Origin: Hyposmocoma kahamanoa
Lineage: Eukaryota > Arthropoda > Insecta > Lepidoptera > Cosmopterigidae
DNA length: 64,000 nucleotides
Assembly: GCF_003589595.1 (NCBI RefSeq)
Contig: NW_020653855.1
Coordinates: 2,390,161 to 2,454,160, forward strand
Direction of reading: 5' to 3'
The position numbers were made by a program, and so were the translations under genes. Positions 37,560-50,125 of the stretch are shown here, one piece after another. The notes under the pieces are model-generated. The model saw only the letters and a list, made by a program, of their open reading frames with translations. It was not told where the DNA came from and ran no database searches. How positions within the stretch are numbered: the stretch's first letter is position 1; every line of letters starts with the position of its first letter.

Positions 37560-38065
37560 TCTTTTACGAAGACGAAGTAAAATGACAGTTCATTGCATAA
37601 AGTGTTGCCCACTTGCGAGCAGCTAGTGAATGCAATCGATAAATATTCTATCGACTATCGATTGAATATTGGTCACGCTTATGGAATAAATAGTCAAACT
37701 TGTTTCATTTGAATATCCTCGACCTTAGGCATCTAATTATTGAGCACAAGTTCATATAAATTGTCAATTTTTGTAAGTTCATACATACATGCACTATATT
37801 TGGAACTATGTTTATGAAAAATACAAGGAGGAGACATGTTTTAAAGTTTTTAATTTAATATAGATAATCAAATCTAGCTATCCTTGTTAAAATTTATATG
37901 AATAAAAATAGATCTCCATGCTAAGGCCAACTGTCAAAAAAGAATAAAGAAGGCAATAACGCAATTAGTTATCATTAGAACGTCGTAACATTTACAATTC
38001 AGACATTTTTGCCAAAATTTTATCTTCTTTCACAATCTATCGATAAAACTATCGACAACAACAAC
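37560..38065. mobile_element. MITE-like element E, copy 2
   Basis: Opposite sense to 9230-9790: GACGAAGTAAAATGACAGTT, AGTGTTGCCCACTTGCGAGC, TATCGACTATCGATTGAATA, and a right end ATCTATCGATAAAACTATCG. About 500 bp. Confidence 0.78.
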
Positions 38066-38774
38066 AACACTTAGTGCACAAGCGACATCCGAAGTGGGTC
38101 TGAGTTTTCTAGATTTGTATAATCTCAGATTCGGAACAAATGCGAATAGGATGCTGTGCGCATATGCGCTAAAGCTCATTGCAAAAGATTGACTTGAGCT
38201 TCTGAAACACACTGAAATCATTGGACATAATATCCAGTCCTCAATTCACGTTTAGACAACGTGATAAGCCATTGAAAACGTTTGAAGACTGCACCATGAT
38301 ACGTGAACTTAGCGAGTCACGTTGTCCGTATATTAAAATCATATTTCACTCATAAATGCGAGTTAAAAACAATATAGTGTCTATTGATGTTTAATGACAT
38401 GGTATCACGTCTGCAATCACTGGTGTACGTCACGTGTTGTGGCACAGATCATTTAACAGGGTTGTCACATTTTTTCTGAACAGCTCGCACATTCAGACCA
38501 CGAATGAGATGGCGGGATGACTTGGATGCGTGTACAGGTAAAATTTAACAAAAATATAATTAGCTTTTTATTTTTTTAAATTCTTATCTTTTAAAAATGG
38601 TGGCGCCGAGTAAATCTAGGAGGCTACAGTACCAAAATTGGTAAAGATACCTTGTGTCTCTAGAACGCTTGACGAGTTTACCGTCATCCTGATTTTTCTG
38701 GGCATTAAGTATCACTCAAAAATTTCATTTCTGAAATAGATAAGATAAAATCAGTACGGAGTGCAAAAAGTCGA

Positions 38775-39090
38775 CATCACAAGTCATTCATCCCCTAGTT
38801 TGCCACCCTTTAGGGGTGGAATACCTAATAGCACCTTACCTATTTCCGCCGCCAAGCAGTAATGTGAGCGTTACTGCGTTTCGGTTTTGAAGGGTAAGGG
38901 TGCTGGTGAAATTACAGGCACATAGGACTTGTCAACTTATGTCTCAGGGTGAGGACTAAACCGACGGGAGCAGTGGTAGTGCCAGATCTTTGCGATTTAA
39001 AGCTCTGAGTGGCATTGTAACTACTTTGTACAGGTGTGTCGCTTACCACCAGGCGCATGGTTTGATCGTCCCGTCACTTGATATATAAAA
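38775..39090 (-). repeat. family D scrap followed by repeat C copy
   Basis: 38775-38825 has CCTAGTTTGCCACCCTTTAG. 38830-39090 is a near full-length repeat C with a GACTAAACC insertion within the GGGTGACGGG block, ending GTCCCGTCACTTGATATA. Confidence 0.8.
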
Positions 39091-39639
39091 AAAATGCCCA
39101 ACGTGGAAATAACAGGCATTAACAGCACAATAAATAAGACAAAATGGCGCATGATGCTAAATTATCTCGAAATCGAAAAAATGTCGCTTAAAATTATTTG
39201 GGAGTTTCTGGAACGTATCAAAGACAATTACTAACACCACTACAGGGCTTGTAAACAAAGTATCAGAACAAGATTTTAGACGTGTGCCAACCCTGAATAA
39301 AACGTGTGATAAAAACATAACATCTGGTAATGAACAATTTGTGAAGCAAACAATTTGCTTCCTATGTGCGTAAATATGAGTTTGTATTTCTGTTTAGGAA
39401 TATATTAGACACCCGACAGCTGACCATGGGCCTCTATAGGAGCCAAATTTACATTACCCAATGTTTAGACAGACGATCACAAACATAACAGAAACGAAAC
39501 TGTATCTTCAGACGGCGAAACAGCTAACTTGATTTACTTCAGCTACTGTATGACAAAATTCCGCGATAATGACCCGTTTAGCTCTTGCAAGTACAGCGAT
39601 CTCGCGATCTAAGACGTTTGAAATAAATATTGTTAATTA

Positions 39640-40195
39640 TAAATGTAGCAAATTTTTTTTTACAATATTAATTTCTCCTTGTACTCGCGTACGCGTCTCC
39701 AAAACTTTTTACCTTTTAAATCTGAGATCTATTTAGCGCAATCTCTTATTTTACCCTTCTTAGACTATGCTGATTCCTGCTATTTGGATGCTACAGAAGA
39801 GCTGCTAAATAAGCTTGAAAGGTTGCAAAATCTATGTATCAGGTTTATCTTTGACCTTCGTAACTTTTACCGAATTTTACACTATCGCAATCAACTCCCA
39901 TTCTCCAACTTCCAATGGCTGTTCTCTACAATATTCTTCATAACCCTTCGTCTCCCGAGTATCTGAAAGAGCGTTCAGCTTTCTTAGGTCTCAGGACAAA
40001 CCCTGCCGCTCTCTCGTTAGATCCCAGTTATTTTCTCCTTCCTTCAATTCCGGTTTTTATTCTCACTCCTTTACTGTTCATGCAGTCAGACTTTGGAATG
40101 TACTTCCTATTTCTGTTCACGAAAGTACATCATTAGCCAATTTTAAATTGAGACTTAAGGAGCATTATTTATCTACTGTTCCATCCAGTTTATAG
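39640..40195 (+). pseudogene. non-LTR retrotransposon fragment (reverse-transcriptase C-terminal part)
   Basis: One frame reads AQSLILPFLDYADSCYLDAT, EELLNKLERLQNLCIRFIF, typical of Jockey/CR1 ORF2. After a frame change near 39915 another frame reads YNILHNPSSPEYLKER and then VRLWNVLPISVHES with SLANFKLRLKEHYL. At least one frameshift and no upstream domains, so it is dead and 5'-truncated. Confidence 0.85.
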
Positions 40196-40209
40196 GTATT
40201 ATATTTTGA

Positions 40210-40640
40210 AATATGTATTTACCTATAATTATTAATACAAAGATCGAACACTCAGAAAAAACACTCAGAAAAAATTCCTTCGATCCAGTCGGATTCGAAC
40301 CGACGTCTTCTTGCATACCGTGCCAGACGCTATACCAACTAAGCCACGGAACTAACCAACGGACCTCACGAATTTTTCTATGTGCTTGCGTCGTGTCTTT
40401 GTACTTGGTCTTTCAACGACTTTTTAGTCGTAGCGCCATCTATGAGAAATCTATTACAGATTTATCACCCAGTTAGTACCTTTACAGCTACCAGTCCTGG
40501 CGAGAGATGTCGCTATTCACTGTATTAATTAATTTTTATTTTTTTTATTGACTTGATATTCAATTATTTTTTGTGAAATTACTCCACTAGTTTGTTATAA
40601 TTATTAATACAATGATCGAACACTCAGAAAAAATTCGAAA
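40210..40640 (-). mobile_element. SINE-B, full copy plus adjoining tail piece
   Basis: 40210-40530 is a complete minus-strand copy, including the leader with TCTCATAGATGGCGCTACGA and AGCGACATCTCTCGCCAGGA; the tail part ACACTCAGAAAAA is duplicated. 40555-40640 is a second tail piece (ACTCCACTAGTTTGTTATAA). Confidence 0.85.
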
Positions 40641-40819
40641 TGTATTTACCTAATTTATAATAGTTTAATGTTAAATATTGTGTTACATAATTATGTGCCC
40701 GCAAGCCCGTTATTACAATTATTTTGTCCTGTATTTAGGTCTGCAGGAAGAAATTTCTTATAGAAATAAGCAGTACCGTTTGTTTGTGTTTTCCTTTTAT
40801 TAAATGTATTCTGTGCTTT

Positions 40820-40990
40820 TTCCTGTGCAACAACACGAACGAACAGGTCGTGCACCTTATGGTAAGCCTGTCCATAACAGTTGCAGTGACTCAAAGCTTT
40901 AAATCGCAAAGATCTGAGGGGCACCGCCACTGCGCCCGTCACCCTGAGACATAAGTTGACAAGTCCCATGTGCCTGTAATTTCACTGGGG
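40820..40990 (+). repeat. repeat C, partial copy
   Basis: CACGAACGAACAGGTCGTGC through AAGTCCCATGTGCCTGTAAT; the 3' half is missing. Confidence 0.82.
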
Positions 40991-41565
40991 CTCCACATAC
41001 TAATCGGGTCCCTAAACTGGAGATCTGCTCTCGTTCTTCGTCCGCCATCCATCCGAAACAATTACTGCCAAATAACTAATACTCATCCAAATTAAATTAC
41101 TCGAAGTTTGTATATTTGTGACACGAAATCTATCAAAATTCATAATAGCGAAGGACGTAACTGCCAGAAGCCTAAGGAACCCCAGTAAAGTGATACTTGG
41201 TACAATACCCAAAACAAAACGTTTCCAAAATAATTTGTAGTTACGAGTGGAACTATTTTTAATCATATACCCAATCACTTTAACCTTCTTCCATATTGAC
41301 TAGTTTCAAAAAGGAATTGCGTAGGTGGCTCTTTGATCATTTTGGTCTACTCAGTTGACGAATTCATGAAGTATAAGGACTAATTAATTGATGCATACAT
41401 TGTTCTCTTCAATTATTATTATTTACTTTAAATTATGACATACACGATTATTTGTATTAAATCAATTAACTTTGTCTAATTGTTGTTTTTACATTTAGTC
41501 TTAATCTATCAGTGTATTATTTGATTATTGTATTTGCTTGCTTTTATTTAAGAAGGCCGAATAGA

Positions 41566-41825
41566 TCCGGTCGGATTCGAACCGACGTCTTCTTGCATAC
41601 CGTGCCAGACGCTATACCAACTAAGCCACGGAATGAACCAACGGACCTCACGAATTTTTCTATGTGCTTGCGTCGTGTCTTTGTATTTGGTTTTTCAACG
41701 ACTTTTTAGTCGATTTTTATATTTTTTAGATTTTTTTAGACTTTTTTCTGAGTGAATCTTTGTATTAATAATTATAACAAACTAGTGGAGTAATTTCACA
41801 AAGAATAATTAAATATCAATACAAT
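41566..41825. mobile_element. SINE-B, minus head and plus tail back to back
   Basis: 41566-41715 is a minus-strand head and leader part (CGGTCGGATTCGAACCGACG ... CTTTTTAGTC). 41745-41825 is a plus-strand tail (TTTGTATTAATAATTATAAC, GGAGTAATTTCACAAAG). Confidence 0.8.
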
Positions 41826-42539
41826 AAAAATTTAATTAAAGCCGAATAGGTTTAAGTGCTGATTTAATTTTTACCATCAACATGTATAATGTACCGTACC
41901 CTATTTGAAGCGAATAAATATTCATATTCTTCATATTATTATATGAAATATAACGTCAAGTCATTGACTTACAAATAAATGGACGACGGGTCTAATACAA
42001 AAACCACGAAAAAAATGTCCCAAGTCAACCTATTCGAAATTTAAATTGTTATGTCATCGCAGTATCGCGCTGTCCGTAGAACAAATGAAGACTAAAGCGG
42101 AGTGTCGCGCTCTGTATACGATTTTAGCGCCTTACAAGTGCGGACACTTTTTAGTGCGGACCCGACGTCCATATAATTGTAAGTCAATGCGTCAAGTATT
42201 AAGTTTCATTCGCATCATGCCTCTTTCAATTTGGTAGAGGCAAGGAGGTATTACTTATTTGACAGTTATAGATTCGAGAACGAGAGTACAGGGTCTGAGC
42301 CCGTATGGCGGTTACAGCCAAACATCCGCGCCTAGTAGTGGAACGCACATAACCTGATGATCATGATGATGACATAAGTGTGATTGTGCGTAGTCCGTTG
42401 ATAAATATCTTCCATCATACGCATTGTCTAACGTAGTGTTTATAACAATAACCATTATTTAAGTTAGACATGTATACCAAAAAGGACAGAGAAGGAAGAT
42501 ATTTGGACTGGTGACGGTGCTTGGAAAAATAATAAAGGA

Positions 42540-43400
42540 GCGTCAAAGAGGTTGGGAATTAAATAATAATTCTAATTGGCATAGCAACTGCTATGGATAG
42601 ACGTGTCGCTTACCACATTAACACCAGGGTATCATAAAAAAGCAAAGATCGAAGAAATACGAAGAAAATTTCCGTCGTTCCAGATGGACTTTTTTTATTT
42701 ACAACAACATATTTTCGGTATTTTGTAGAAAGAGCGTAAGCGACTTTTCATAAAATTTTTCAGGAGAGCATGTTTTAAGAGCATTTTTTAACGACTGTTT
42801 TTAAATATTTACGTCCTAAATTGCTTTCAAATAAGTTTAAGTTTTGAAATTGAATTTAAAATAGGACGTTAATATTTTAAAACAGACATATCACACTATT
42901 ACTACAATAGTGTTTAACTCGAAAAGTGTATTTTTTCAGAATTGATGAAAAACGAATTGCTCACTTCCCGTGAAAGATTATTAAAATATATATATAGGCT
43001 AAAGTTTATTACAGGCACCTAAACAATTTTCTACTTGTCCAATATATTTAAAAATAAAAGGGAAAACGTAATTTCATTTTTTTCAGTAAGGACTGTTTTC
43101 TCCAGAACTAACTCACGTAAGGTTTGTATCATTTTGAGTTCAGTAGATATCTTTTAAATGTTTCTTATATTATTCTAACGACGACTTTATTGACGTGTAG
43201 AGAATCAAATTTTCCATTCAGCAATGGTATAATCTTGAAATTCACGAATTTTGAGTTACAACACTATTGTAATGGCAATGCGATATTTGAAATATGAAAA
43301 TTCGGATTTAAACAATGTCCTCGAAACATTCGCATTGTCTTCATTTGTAATGCGATTAATTAGTTTCTGCAAACTTAATTAAATTAAATTAATCAATTAG
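42540..43400. repeat. repeat G, long copy
   Basis: Shares long blocks with 46400-46890: TTCCAGATGGACTTTTTTTA, GCGTAAGCGACTTTTC and AGGAGAGCATGTTTTAAG, then TTCGGATTTAAA...TGTCCTCGAAACATT and TGATTAATTAGTTTCTGCAA. A piece recurs near 52910-52980. Class unknown; it begins with a piece of repeat C (42580-42630). Confidence 0.7.
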
Positions 43401-44318
43401 GTTATAAGTCTTACAAATTTTCGGAACCGAGATTCCTGAGTTGACAACCCTAATACATATGCGTACATTTTTGTTTACCATAACAAAAAGTGAAACATAT
43501 TCCAAAACAAAATTTAAAAAGACGTCAGACAAGCTTAGCACCAATTATGTATTAAATTACATAAATCATATCCTTCCTTGTTATTATATTAATTAAAAGC
43601 TTTATTAAATAAATCGTGGGCAATAGTAGTAGTTAGTTTTAAGAAAAACGAAAAACAAAACTTAGTTTGCACACTCAGGCCAATTTTCCAGTTCACGAAA
43701 AACCAAGGCCAAAAGGTCTTACCATGTTTTTAATTAAGGCGGTGTCCGAATGAGATCCGAAAGTTAGTCTTGGTTGTTTTGAATTCATTTTTATATCTGT
43801 CAAAACAAAAAGTAAAACGAAGGGTTAATATTTAATCCAATCTTCTTATACGTACACAGAAAAGTCTGCGAGAAAAAGCGTTTTCTCTACGCAATCGCTT
43901 TTTGAAATTCGAACTTGACGGTTGACTGTGGTGCGCCTAACTTTTTCTTTCGATGAAAAGAAAAACAATGACACATTCAACTAACCACGCGATTTGTCGA
44001 AGTATGTTTTATTTTTATAACATTAAATTGACAACGATAACTAATTTTATTCATTAAAACCGGTTTGCTATGTTGTTGAACTGTTTTTCTTTCGTCTGCC
44101 ATTTTCCTCGCTATAATGAAGTGAAAAGTTGTTTTTTTCGCTCAGAACCAAATTTGTCTTGCGTCTCGTGGCTTGAAACCCTCGCTACATTCAGGATTCG
44201 ATCTTTGAATCCTTCGCTTGCTCAGGTTTAAATACAAGCACTCTCGCCAAACAACAACTTGCATAACAAATAACTAGTTCTTATTCATTTTTCTTTTCCA
44301 CCTAAATAATAGTTTTTG

Positions 44319-44328
44319 NNNNNNNNNN
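44319..44328. other. assembly gap (10 N)
   Basis: Ten undetermined bases. The true gap size is unknown. Confidence 1.
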
Positions 44329-44629
44329 ATAAAATGTTATTATGTTATTAATTATGTGTTGTTTTACTCATTAGTTAACGTACTTTTGATATCAAGTTTA
44401 AAGGTTTTTGATGTCCCTTACCTTTACGGAATAATTGTCTGGGTATAAAGCACTAAGCATTAACATAGATCATACCAGTACCAAAGCTCATTTCGCTATA
44501 TGTTTATTCCTAGTCATACATGTTTTTTTCCTGAGCAGGAAGTTAAGTATTTTTTAAGCTTTAAAAGACCTGTTTAACATGTTTCTTAAACATGACGTAA
44601 TATGTAATTAATACCATAATTTGATAACC

Positions 44630-44700
44630 TCGGTGATCCAGCGGTTAGAAATTTGTGCGCTCGATGGTGAGGTCCCGAGTTCGATTCCCGGTGCGACAAA
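44630..44700 (+). mobile_element. SINE head
   Basis: CCTCGGTGATCCAGCGGTTA...CCCGAGTTCGATTCCCGGTG has A- and B-box spacing of a tRNA, but the acceptor ends do not pair, so it is judged SINE-derived. Confidence 0.55.
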
Positions 44701-45259
44701 TTTGGGAAACGAATTTTACTAAACTGTTCTGATCTCAGTGTTCTGAAATGAATTCCATAGTACACGGAATTGGTGTTGTTGTTTGGAACATTATTATTAT
44801 TTCTTACCAGGGAACCATTCCAAACTGTGCTAAAACATAGTAATAATTAAAAAGCAGTTCAAACCATTACATTACAAACCCTTAGTTATGAGAATGTTGA
44901 GATATTTTTGCAATAACGTAAAGTCTAATAGGTACAACAACCACAAACTCTTTCTTTAATCTACACCTTACAATTACAAATAATACAATTCTAACCACAG
45001 TAAAATTTATACTAATTGAATATTCGCCGCATTTATTTGTATATATATAACACGGAAGAAATACTATATATTAAATTTGACACAATGTGTATATATTTAT
45101 ATGTCTGTATATGTTTCGTATTTATGTAATAATATATTTATTTTAAAGACATCAACCTACTCTGTATAAATATGTAACCCAATCACTGTTTCAAAATAAT
45201 AAAACTAATATAACTGCTCTAATTACCTGTACTGTACAATTTAGACATTTGTTAATTAG

Positions 45260-45470
45260 ATGTAGTAAACAGATATGGATGTAGAAGAGCGGAGTCTCCT
45301 AACACAGGCATTGCTATGCTTAAAAGGAGATTCCAGTCACTAATACTGTAAATGTAAACTTGAAATGAAATAAATGATTATTATTATTACATTTGTCTAA
45401 CAAACAGATAATTTATTATTATTAATAATAATAAATCTTTATTTCGGAGAACAGGAATTCATGAAGTGTT
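45260..45470. mobile_element. two LINE-like 3' tails facing each other
   Basis: The plus-strand tail ends ATGAAATAAATGATTATTAT (about 45362-45390). The minus-strand tail ends CCGAAATAAAGATTTATTAT (about 45418-45445). Between them is ATT-rich sequence. No coding parts remain. Confidence 0.5.
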
Positions 45471-45483
45471 AGTAATAAAAAAA

Positions 45484-46018
45484 AACCGATTTCAAAAGTT
45501 TGCTTCTCGGCTTTTTTCTATTTCCATAGAATCCCCTCATCAAATTCTGACTTCTTGGTGACAATGGGACTGTTACGGACTCCTATGTACATTTTATATT
45601 TTCTTTTCTAGTTGTCATAGTGACAGTGATTTGTTGCGGAACGAAGGAAAAAAATGTATTGTGTCTAGTCAAAAGTCGACTTTTACGTGCAGAAATTAAC
45701 TAGTAACTTGTGATAGCGGAAACGAACCCGGATCACGGACCACCTCGAGAGTATACCCTTTCAAGCAAAAAACGAATTTTCAAAATCGGTCCACAATTAA
45801 TGGAGAAATTGGTGAATACACGGACATGCCTATAAAATTCGAGGATGTACTTCGTTTTTCGGGATTCCCTCATCGGAGTCTGACTTGGCGACAATGAGAC
45901 CGCGACACCCTTTCAAATAAAAAAATGAATTTACAAAATCGGTCCACAATTGACGGAGATATCTAAAAACATACATACAGCCGAACGTATAACCTCCTCC
46001 TTTTTTTTGAAGTCGGTT
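45484..46018. mobile_element. family D element, apparently complete
   Basis: Starts AACCGATTTCAAAAG and ends TTTTTTTGAAGTCGGTT, inverted termini about 535 bp apart. Two internal blocks AAAATCGGTCCACAATT are ~170 bp apart, so it contains a partial tandem duplication. No transposase. Confidence 0.75.
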
Positions 46019-46077
46019 AAAAATAGCTTATAATTAGGTTAGTACTTAAATTCTACTACGCATTTTGTAGTTGTCAT

Positions 46078-46320
46078 TAAATGCCGCATCACGGGGCACT
46101 CACTCCTGTCCGCGATAATCGTCACGAAGCGCGTATTTTGTTTAATAAAAACGCCGACTCCTTGCGTACGAGCGCCATGAAGCTATCGACGAGAACTTCA
46201 GCAAACATAGCAGACGCACTGCAGAACCGTGGCAGCCGCAGCAGCGTCATGAAGGCGTTATTATATTGCGTACGCAGGGTTCTGAGCGAGCTTTCGGTAT
46301 AGCTGAACCACACAGTGAAC
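46078..46320 (-). pseudogene. non-LTR retrotransposon reverse-transcriptase fragment
   Basis: The minus strand reads YTESSLRTLRTQYNNAFMTL and LRLPRFCSASAMFAE, then VDSFMALVRKESAFLL, matching the conserved C-terminal part of lepidopteran LINE ORFs (LRVQYNNAFR.LLxLPRFCSASxMFAEAR). It joins in sense with the downstream region represented at 10990-11230, so both probably come from one family. Confidence 0.85.
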
Positions 46321-46399
46321 CCGCGTACAGTGGTGTGCGATATACTCTAAAACGAGTGACCTTCACCTCCGCCGTACATCATACATATCGTCTGATATT

Positions 46400-46890
46400 A
46401 TTGATGGGACTGATCAACTTATAGGCGAGGTGGCAGTGCCCCTCAGGTCTTTGCAATTTAAAGCTCTGAGTGACACTGGAAGTGCTGTGGATAGGCGTGT
46501 CGCTTGACACCAGGCGCACGACTTGTTCGTCCCGTCGCAGATCATAAAAAAAGCAAAGTTCGAAGAAATAAGCAAACTTCCGTCGTTCCAGATGGACTTT
46601 TTTTATTTACAACAACATCATCAGTGTTTTTTTGAAACAGCGTAAGCGACTTTTCGTAATTTTTTTCAGGAGAGCATGTTTTAAGTACGACTGTCTTAAA
46701 ATATTTAAGCCCTATGTTGGTTTCAATTAAGTTTTAAAATTGAATTTAAAACACGACATAAATATTTTAAAACAGACTTTTTGATATATGCAAATTCGGA
46801 TTTAAAATGTCCCCAAGACATTTTAAATGTCCTCGAAACATTTGCAATGTCCTCATTTGTAATGTGATTAATTAGTTTCTGCAACCGCTA
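46400..46890. repeat. repeat C scrap followed by repeat G, short copy
   Basis: 46405-46545 is a minus-sense repeat C part; 46546-46890 matches repeat G of 42640-43360 with deletions. The same C-then-G junction at both loci suggests the two were copied as one unit. Confidence 0.72.
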
Positions 46891-47039
46891 GATAGCATTG
46901 ACGAATTCATACTCTTTTTATAATAAAGCCACATGTCGCGGTCATACGTCAAAAGTGCTATTGTCACATTACGAAGGTTATAAAAATAATGCGTACTATA
47001 TGAAACAAATGATGTATGATGTGATTTTATGAAACTCTT

Positions 47040-47255
47040 GTATTTAAGATAGATAAAGATCTAACACTAAGATAAAATTCCTTCGATCCGGCCGGATTCG
47101 AACCGACGTCTTCTAGCAAACCGTGCCAGACTCTATGCCTACTAAGCCACGGATCGAACCAACGAATTTTAAGAATTTTCCCATGTGCTTGTTGCAGACC
47201 TTTGTTTTTGGTTTTTAATGACTTTTTATGCCGTAGCGCCATTGTAATTGTAATC
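47040..47255 (-). mobile_element. SINE-B copy
   Basis: Minus strand: head with GGATTCGAACCGACGTCTTC seen on plus, leader to the CGTAGCGCCATTG block; the tail is reduced (AGATCTAACACTAAGATAAA). Confidence 0.82.
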
Positions 47256-48299
47256 ATCGTAAGGTAAAAAAGACAATAAAAGCGAAAATCGACCTATACA
47301 TATAGAATACAGTCGTAAGTCATTTTTTATGCAAAATCATTTTTTTGCGTATCATATTTAATGACACTTTAAAAATTATTCTGTAAAACAAAAATTTAAA
47401 AAAAGTTAGCCGTTTTCGAGTTTTTGAATAGAACATCGTCGTATGTTCAAACCGTTCCCGCGCAAACAGTCGTAATTACAAATACGATGTTATGCGACGA
47501 AGCACGCTGCGTCCACTCGACAAATCACGCGTCCCAACTCAAACGTTACGACTATACGCCGACTGAAAACTTGTTGCACGTATTCTTTACTAGAAATAAT
47601 ATTTTTAAACAAATTAGTGGTTTAAAGTACAAGTAAAGTAGTTAATTTCAATAATGAGAAGTGATCATTCTAATAAATTTTGTCATTAAAACATAACAAT
47701 AGTTATGAATTGGAAAGACTACTATTTACTATTACTATTTAATAGTAGAAAGTAAAACTAGGATTTTTAAATATTACTAAAATTAGGTCCCCACGGCAAG
47801 GTGCTCAAGATATAGAGAAGTACCTCTTCCATCGTCATTCCCATTTTATCACCATTTCTCTGGTTATGGCCACTACTTTTGAAATATTGAATCGTTCTTT
47901 AATTCTTTTGCCTCGTCATTCTCGCTGTGTTTCATTCCGTCATGTCTCTCTACCTAACGTCTGAAGCGAGCACTCCTGCTCGTCTTCACCAGAAATTCAG
48001 ATCTGTTTTGCCAGTTTTCAATTAAAATCATGTAACCTATCTAATATCACTACCTAAAATTTCAAGAGAACTCACCTAACTAAAATTTCAAGAGAATAGG
48101 GCCTTTTTGAAATAAATTCTTAAGTTATTTACTGTTTCACACATGTTTCGTATCATTTAAATAGGGAGTGTTTTTGGTATTGTACCTGTGTTTTATATTA
48201 TTCTTATTGTTACAGCCTTCTTTTACCTTTTTCTTCTGCCTTATTATATAATAAATTTATGTGGACCGAGTCCTCGATTCCGTTCATCGGGTGTAGTAC

Positions 48300-48560
48300 C
48301 AGAAATAAGGGCCATCCATCACTGGTAACTCATCAGGCAAATGTCACTTTTAAATATCATTATATCATATAATTTGCGCTGAAATAACAGATTAGAAAGC
48401 TGAAATAGTACAGCGCCAACAACTGGCCTGTGTGTACATCTCCGTATATTCCAAAATTCTGTATTTATTGTAATAAAGATGATATCTCTAATAATGGGGG
48501 GTGGTCCATTCGGTGGTGTGAGAAAAACAGCAAAACATCTCGGGCTGGCTAATCGGAGCG
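48300..48560 (-). repeat. dispersed repeat H (copy 2)
   Basis: Inverted relative to 6700-6965: GAAAGCTGAAATAGTACAGC, TTCTGTATTTATTGTAATAA and GGTGTGAGAAAAACAGC. Confidence 0.7.
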
Positions 48561-48834
48561 CAGTTGTCACCGTAATGATTTGGCAGAATAATTTTCAAAC
48601 CAATTAAATAACGTTTCGTCTCTATTTCTAGTTATATACTCTATGATTTAATTACCCGCGACATTGGCGGTTTACGACCTTTTCACCTTTACACCTGCCA
48701 TCGCTGACTGGAGACTTCTATTTAAGTATAAAAAAGTTATCATCTAACTTCATCTCTCTCCGGCAAAGTTACCATTTTGAAGATGTGGCCACCACGTTAA
48801 AGATAGTCCGCCTCGCTGATCCAATGCGAGTTGG

Positions 48835-49015
48835 ACACTTCACACACTTTCCGAGGGTTGTAAACCTTCTTCATCAGGCTGATTTTCTTCACCAAAAGGC
48901 TCATGGTAAATCAAATAAATTTTTGCATATAAATCCGAGAAATTCCGAGGTGCGAGGCCGGATTCTAACCCACGGCCTCTATTGGAGAGGCGATAGTCAA
49001 ACCTAATGCGCCCAA
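48835..49015 (-). mobile_element. SINE-J copy
   Basis: On plus: TTCCGAGGGTTGTAAACCTT, CACCAAAAGGCTCATGG, then GGCCGGATTCTAACCCACGG (B-box complement, one change) and GAGAGGCGATAGTCAAACC. Confidence 0.75.
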
Positions 49016-49247
49016 TTACACGAAACACGCGAAAGTTTTCGCGTGGCAACCGCCCAGTTACCATGTATATTACATGCATGTATATTAATGGCAAATCTGA
49101 ATTCTATGTACTAGGCTACAACATTTACATTCCTCTGAATAATACAACCGCGCGGCCGCCGCGTAGACTAAATTCAAGCTAGGTTAGCCCGTGTGCCCGG
49201 GACCCCCATTTAAGTTAAACCGTAAAAGGTAAATAAATAAAGCGTAC

Positions 49248-49327
49248 TTTGCCGTGACAGTTAGATGCATGCGATCGCTGCGCAGTGGCAACACGATCTC
49301 CATGAAATTCGTGTCGAAGAAATGCAC
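49248..49327 (-). CDS. possible orphan coding exon in a GC-rich patch
   Basis: 80 bp, open, reading VHFFDTNFMEIVLPLRSDRM and HLTVTAK, with a donor-like GTACGC but a weak acceptor (AACCCTAAAG, poor pyrimidine tract). It lies beside a CpG-rich patch (CGCGGCCGCCGCG near 49150). It is not matched to any family and could be chance. Confidence 0.2.
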
Positions 49328-50088
49328 CTTTAGGGTTCTTATTACCTAGACATAAAGCTCTTTAATGATCAGCTTAAAACAATTCTGTATTAATAAATGT
49401 GGTGAGTGCCTAATTGTCTACAGGGAATCCCAATTCGATATACCAAACAAACACGTATAATTGGTGTGATCATGTGGCGCTTAATTCAATTAATTAATTG
49501 ACCTCTGGGAAAACCAATTTAATTGATCTATTAAGACTACTTAAAGTCGTTTCACGGATGACAATCTTAATTAAGTAGCTGCTTAAAAAAAATCATAATC
49601 TAATAGTATTTTGTGCAATTTAATGCAAAGAGATAGAATAGAAGTGTCCGTGATTGGCCAAGTGGGTACCGCTTATTATTTAACCAATCAGAGAGGCAGA
49701 AGAGCGTTTGAGTAGCATATTAATAGACATTTTATTCTGTTTTTAAATAGTACCTTTACACCTATTATATAACATTTTGAGGTATTATTATTTTAACAAT
49801 ATAATTTTAATTTTAATAATTTCACACTTGTAGTGACGATATTCTGTTCAGGTACACAGTGATGCGTTTATGGAGACTCTTTTTATTAGCAAAAATACGA
49901 CGTTCTTTTTTTGAAACTCTTTCAAAAAATGAAGTTCTGTCTACAGAACTATAATGATATTTTTCAGTTCAGTAGTGAGTACCATGGACAATAGAATTTT
50001 GGTTCAGAACCAAAAAGAGTACCTTTTATATATTATAAGTGACAGAACAAAAATAAAAACTTGATAATACTGCAGTTTGTCTCGTTCC

Positions 50089-50125
50089 AAAAAAAACCAT
50101 GTTTGAAATAAACATGGTTTTTTTT
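50089..50125. repeat. 16-bp perfect inverted repeat
   Basis: AAAAAAAACCATGTTT (50089-50104), loop GAAAT, complement at 50110-50125. Confidence 0.85.

Noticed and set aside
41012..41278. 88-codon minus-strand frame and possible LINE end (FKKELRRWLFDHF) on plus strand near 41310
   Set aside because: The motif resembles a LINE ORF C-terminus only over a dozen residues; too short to call.
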